Shown here: positions 62,981-64,000 of the stretch, one piece after another
How the letters are laid out: every line of letters starts with the position of its first letter
Position numbering within the stretch: position 1 is the stretch's first letter
From: Marinicella rhabdoformis
GTDB taxonomy: Bacteria; Pseudomonadota; Gammaproteobacteria; Xanthomonadales; Marinicellaceae
Reading direction: 5' to 3'
Length of the DNA: 64,000 nucleotides
Assembly: GCF_009671245.1 (NCBI RefSeq)
Contig: NZ_VTFS01000008.1
Location: 1-64,000, forward strand
Notes under the pieces: generated by a model
Told to the model about the DNA's origin: nothing
What the model saw: the letters and a program-made list of their open reading frames with translations, nothing else
The model's database searches: none
Position numbers and translations under genes: made by a program

Positions 62981-63747
62981 TGGACGGCAAAAACATAAAC
63001 AATCATTTATACAGTTACTTGATCCGTTTGGCGGACACCTCTTTGACCATGGGTCAACGTTTGGCTGAGTGGTGTGGTCATGGCCCTTATTTAGAGGAAG
63101 ACGTGGCCTTGACCAATGTGTCACTGGATACCATTGGTCATGCCAATTTGTTTTATCAATTGGCAGCTGATGTGAAAGGCGATGGCAAAACAGTTGATGA
63201 CCTCGCGTTTTTGCGTGATGTACATGAATACAGAAACCCGATTCTGACCGAATTACCAAGGGGTGACTTCGGCTACACAATGATGAAACAGTATTTTATC
63301 GATGTATTCAATTTGTTGTTGTACAAAGAATTGGCTCACAGCACTTACCAACCATTGGCGGATGTGGCTAAAAAAGCTTTAATCGAAGTGCAATACCATC
63401 ATGAGCGCAGCCATGAATGGTTGTTGCGATTGAGTTTAAGCACCGAGGAGGCCAAAGCTAAGATGCAGTCGGCATTGGATCAACTGTGGTTCTATACGCC
63501 AGAATTGTTTGAAATAAATGAAGCAATAGATGAATTAATTCAGCAAAACGTTGCCGCCGACCTGGCCGAAGTGAAAAGTATCTGGCAAATGATGGTTGAA
63601 TCACATTTGTCACAATGTGAGTTAAAACTGCCTGAATCTGGTTGGGTTGCCACCGGTGGTCTTGAAGGTGAGCATTCAGAACATTTGGGTTATATGTTGG
63701 CGGAAATGCAGTTTTTACAACGTGCATACCCTGGATGTGAATGGTAA
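62980..63747 (+). CDS. paaC: Phenylacetyl-CoA 1,2-epoxidase structural subunit PaaC
   Basis: 255 residues from the ATG at 62980 (TGATG with paaB); a GTG one codon earlier is the alternative. The ferritin-like fold is seen in SLTMGQRLAEWCGHGPYLEEDVALTNVSLDTIGHANLFYQ and ALIEVQYHHERSHEWLLRLSLS. The C-terminus, GGLEGEHSEHLGYMLAEMQFLQRAYPGCEW, is diagnostic. It lacks a functional metal site in known complexes and stabilises PaaA. Confidence 0.96.
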   Translation: MDGKNINNHLYSYLIRLADTSLTMGQRLAEWCGHGPYLEEDVALTNVSLDTIGHANLFYQLAADVKGDGKTVDDLAFLRDVHEYRNPILTELPRGDFGYTMMKQYFIDVFNLLLYKELAHSTYQPLADVAKKALIEVQYHHERSHEWLLRLSLSTEEAKAKMQSALDQLWFYTPELFEINEAIDELIQQNVAADLAEVKSIWQMMVESHLSQCELKLPESGWVATGGLEGEHSEHLGYMLAEMQFLQRAYPGCEW

Positions 63748-64000
63748 TGTCTGCCATAGATGACGCTGAAGCAGCTGATAATGGCCGCGTTTCTGTGAGA
63801 GAAATTGAAGCTTGGTTAGAGGCGGTTAAGGATCCTGAAATTCCAGTCATCAGTATCAAGGCACTTGGCATTTATCAAGATGTTGTATGGCAGGGTGATT
63901 CTTTGCATGTCAATATCATACCCACATATTCAGGTTGTCCGGCGATGCATGCGATCAAACAAGACATTGTGACCTTGTTAAAACAAAAAGGCATCGATGA
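63747..64000 (+). CDS. paaD: PaaD, 5' part only (epoxidase Fe-S/di-iron maturation)
   Basis: 84 codons are present, running off the window. The ATG overlaps the paaC stop (TAATG). The MIP18/DUF59 signature DPEIPVISIKALGIYQDV and the conserved IIPTYSGCPAMHAIKQDI (Cys) are clear. PaaD is thought to assist metal-centre assembly of the epoxidase rather than catalyse. Its position between paaC and the expected paaE fits. Confidence 0.95.
   Translation, partial: MSAIDDAEAADNGRVSVREIEAWLEAVKDPEIPVISIKALGIYQDVVWQGDSLHVNIIPTYSGCPAMHAIKQDIVTLLKQKGID

Overview
The window looks like a chromosomal segment of a free-living marine gammaproteobacterium of moderate-to-low GC. The closest impression is Marinicella or a relative. 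This rests on gene content (TamA/TamB, ZntB, a B12-dependent ribonucleotide reductase, a phenylacetate pathway, Fur-type iron control, many secreted peptidases) and on large secreted proteins that end in a short 'IF-x-DGF-D/E' motif. No sequence search was possible, so the taxonomy is an inference. No rRNA, tRNA, CRISPR array, phage or intact insertion sequence was seen.

Layout. 1-5.2 kb: start of a secreted fasciclin protein (minus strand), a CIA30-like protein, a class I aminotransferase, thiI (no rhodanese domain), a GNAT acetyltransferase and a Kelch lipoprotein with a TTG start. 5.2-11 kb: secreted M14 carboxypeptidase, an esterase-like/phytase-like beta-propeller protein and a membrane M28 peptidase. 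11-16.8 kb: two tandem SLC13-type permeases followed by a glutamate-cysteine-ligase-like protein with CBS domains. 16.8-25.2 kb: csbD-like stress protein, RecQ-family helicase, GFA-family protein, a REPIN-like repeat pair, nrdJ and a two-gene alkylation-repair operon (Ada/AlkA fusion plus ogt). 25.3-28.1 kb: a small Zn-ribbon protein, two different nucleotidyltransferases of the COG3541/RlaP type and a secreted orphan. 28.4-40.6 kb: housekeeping genes uvrB, an MscS channel, zntB, tamA-tamB, ispG, a cold-shock/DUF1294 fusion and an M74-like murein peptidase.

40.6-53.5 kb is dominated by envelope and secreted proteins: a DUF4397 repeat protein, an M16 lipoprotein peptidase, a 1547-residue subtilisin with six 267-bp tandem repeats and a beta-helix protein. 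53.5-58.0 kb is an iron-responsive cluster (PepSY-TM protein, DUF2271, DUF4198, TonB receptor) with two promoters that overlap Fur-like boxes. 58.1-64 kb is a tightly overlapping phenylacetate degradation operon, paaG-H-J-A-B-C-D, running off the end.

Many genes are translationally coupled by ATGA, TGATG or TAATG overlaps. In several cases this fixes the start codon further downstream than the longest open frame. The most notable points for follow-up are the Zn-ribbon/dual nucleotidyltransferase cassette, the shared C-terminal motif of three secreted proteins, the higher-order repeat in the subtilisin gene, the Fur-linked DUF2271/DUF4198 receptor cluster and the duplicated permeases beside a GCS2-CBS protein.
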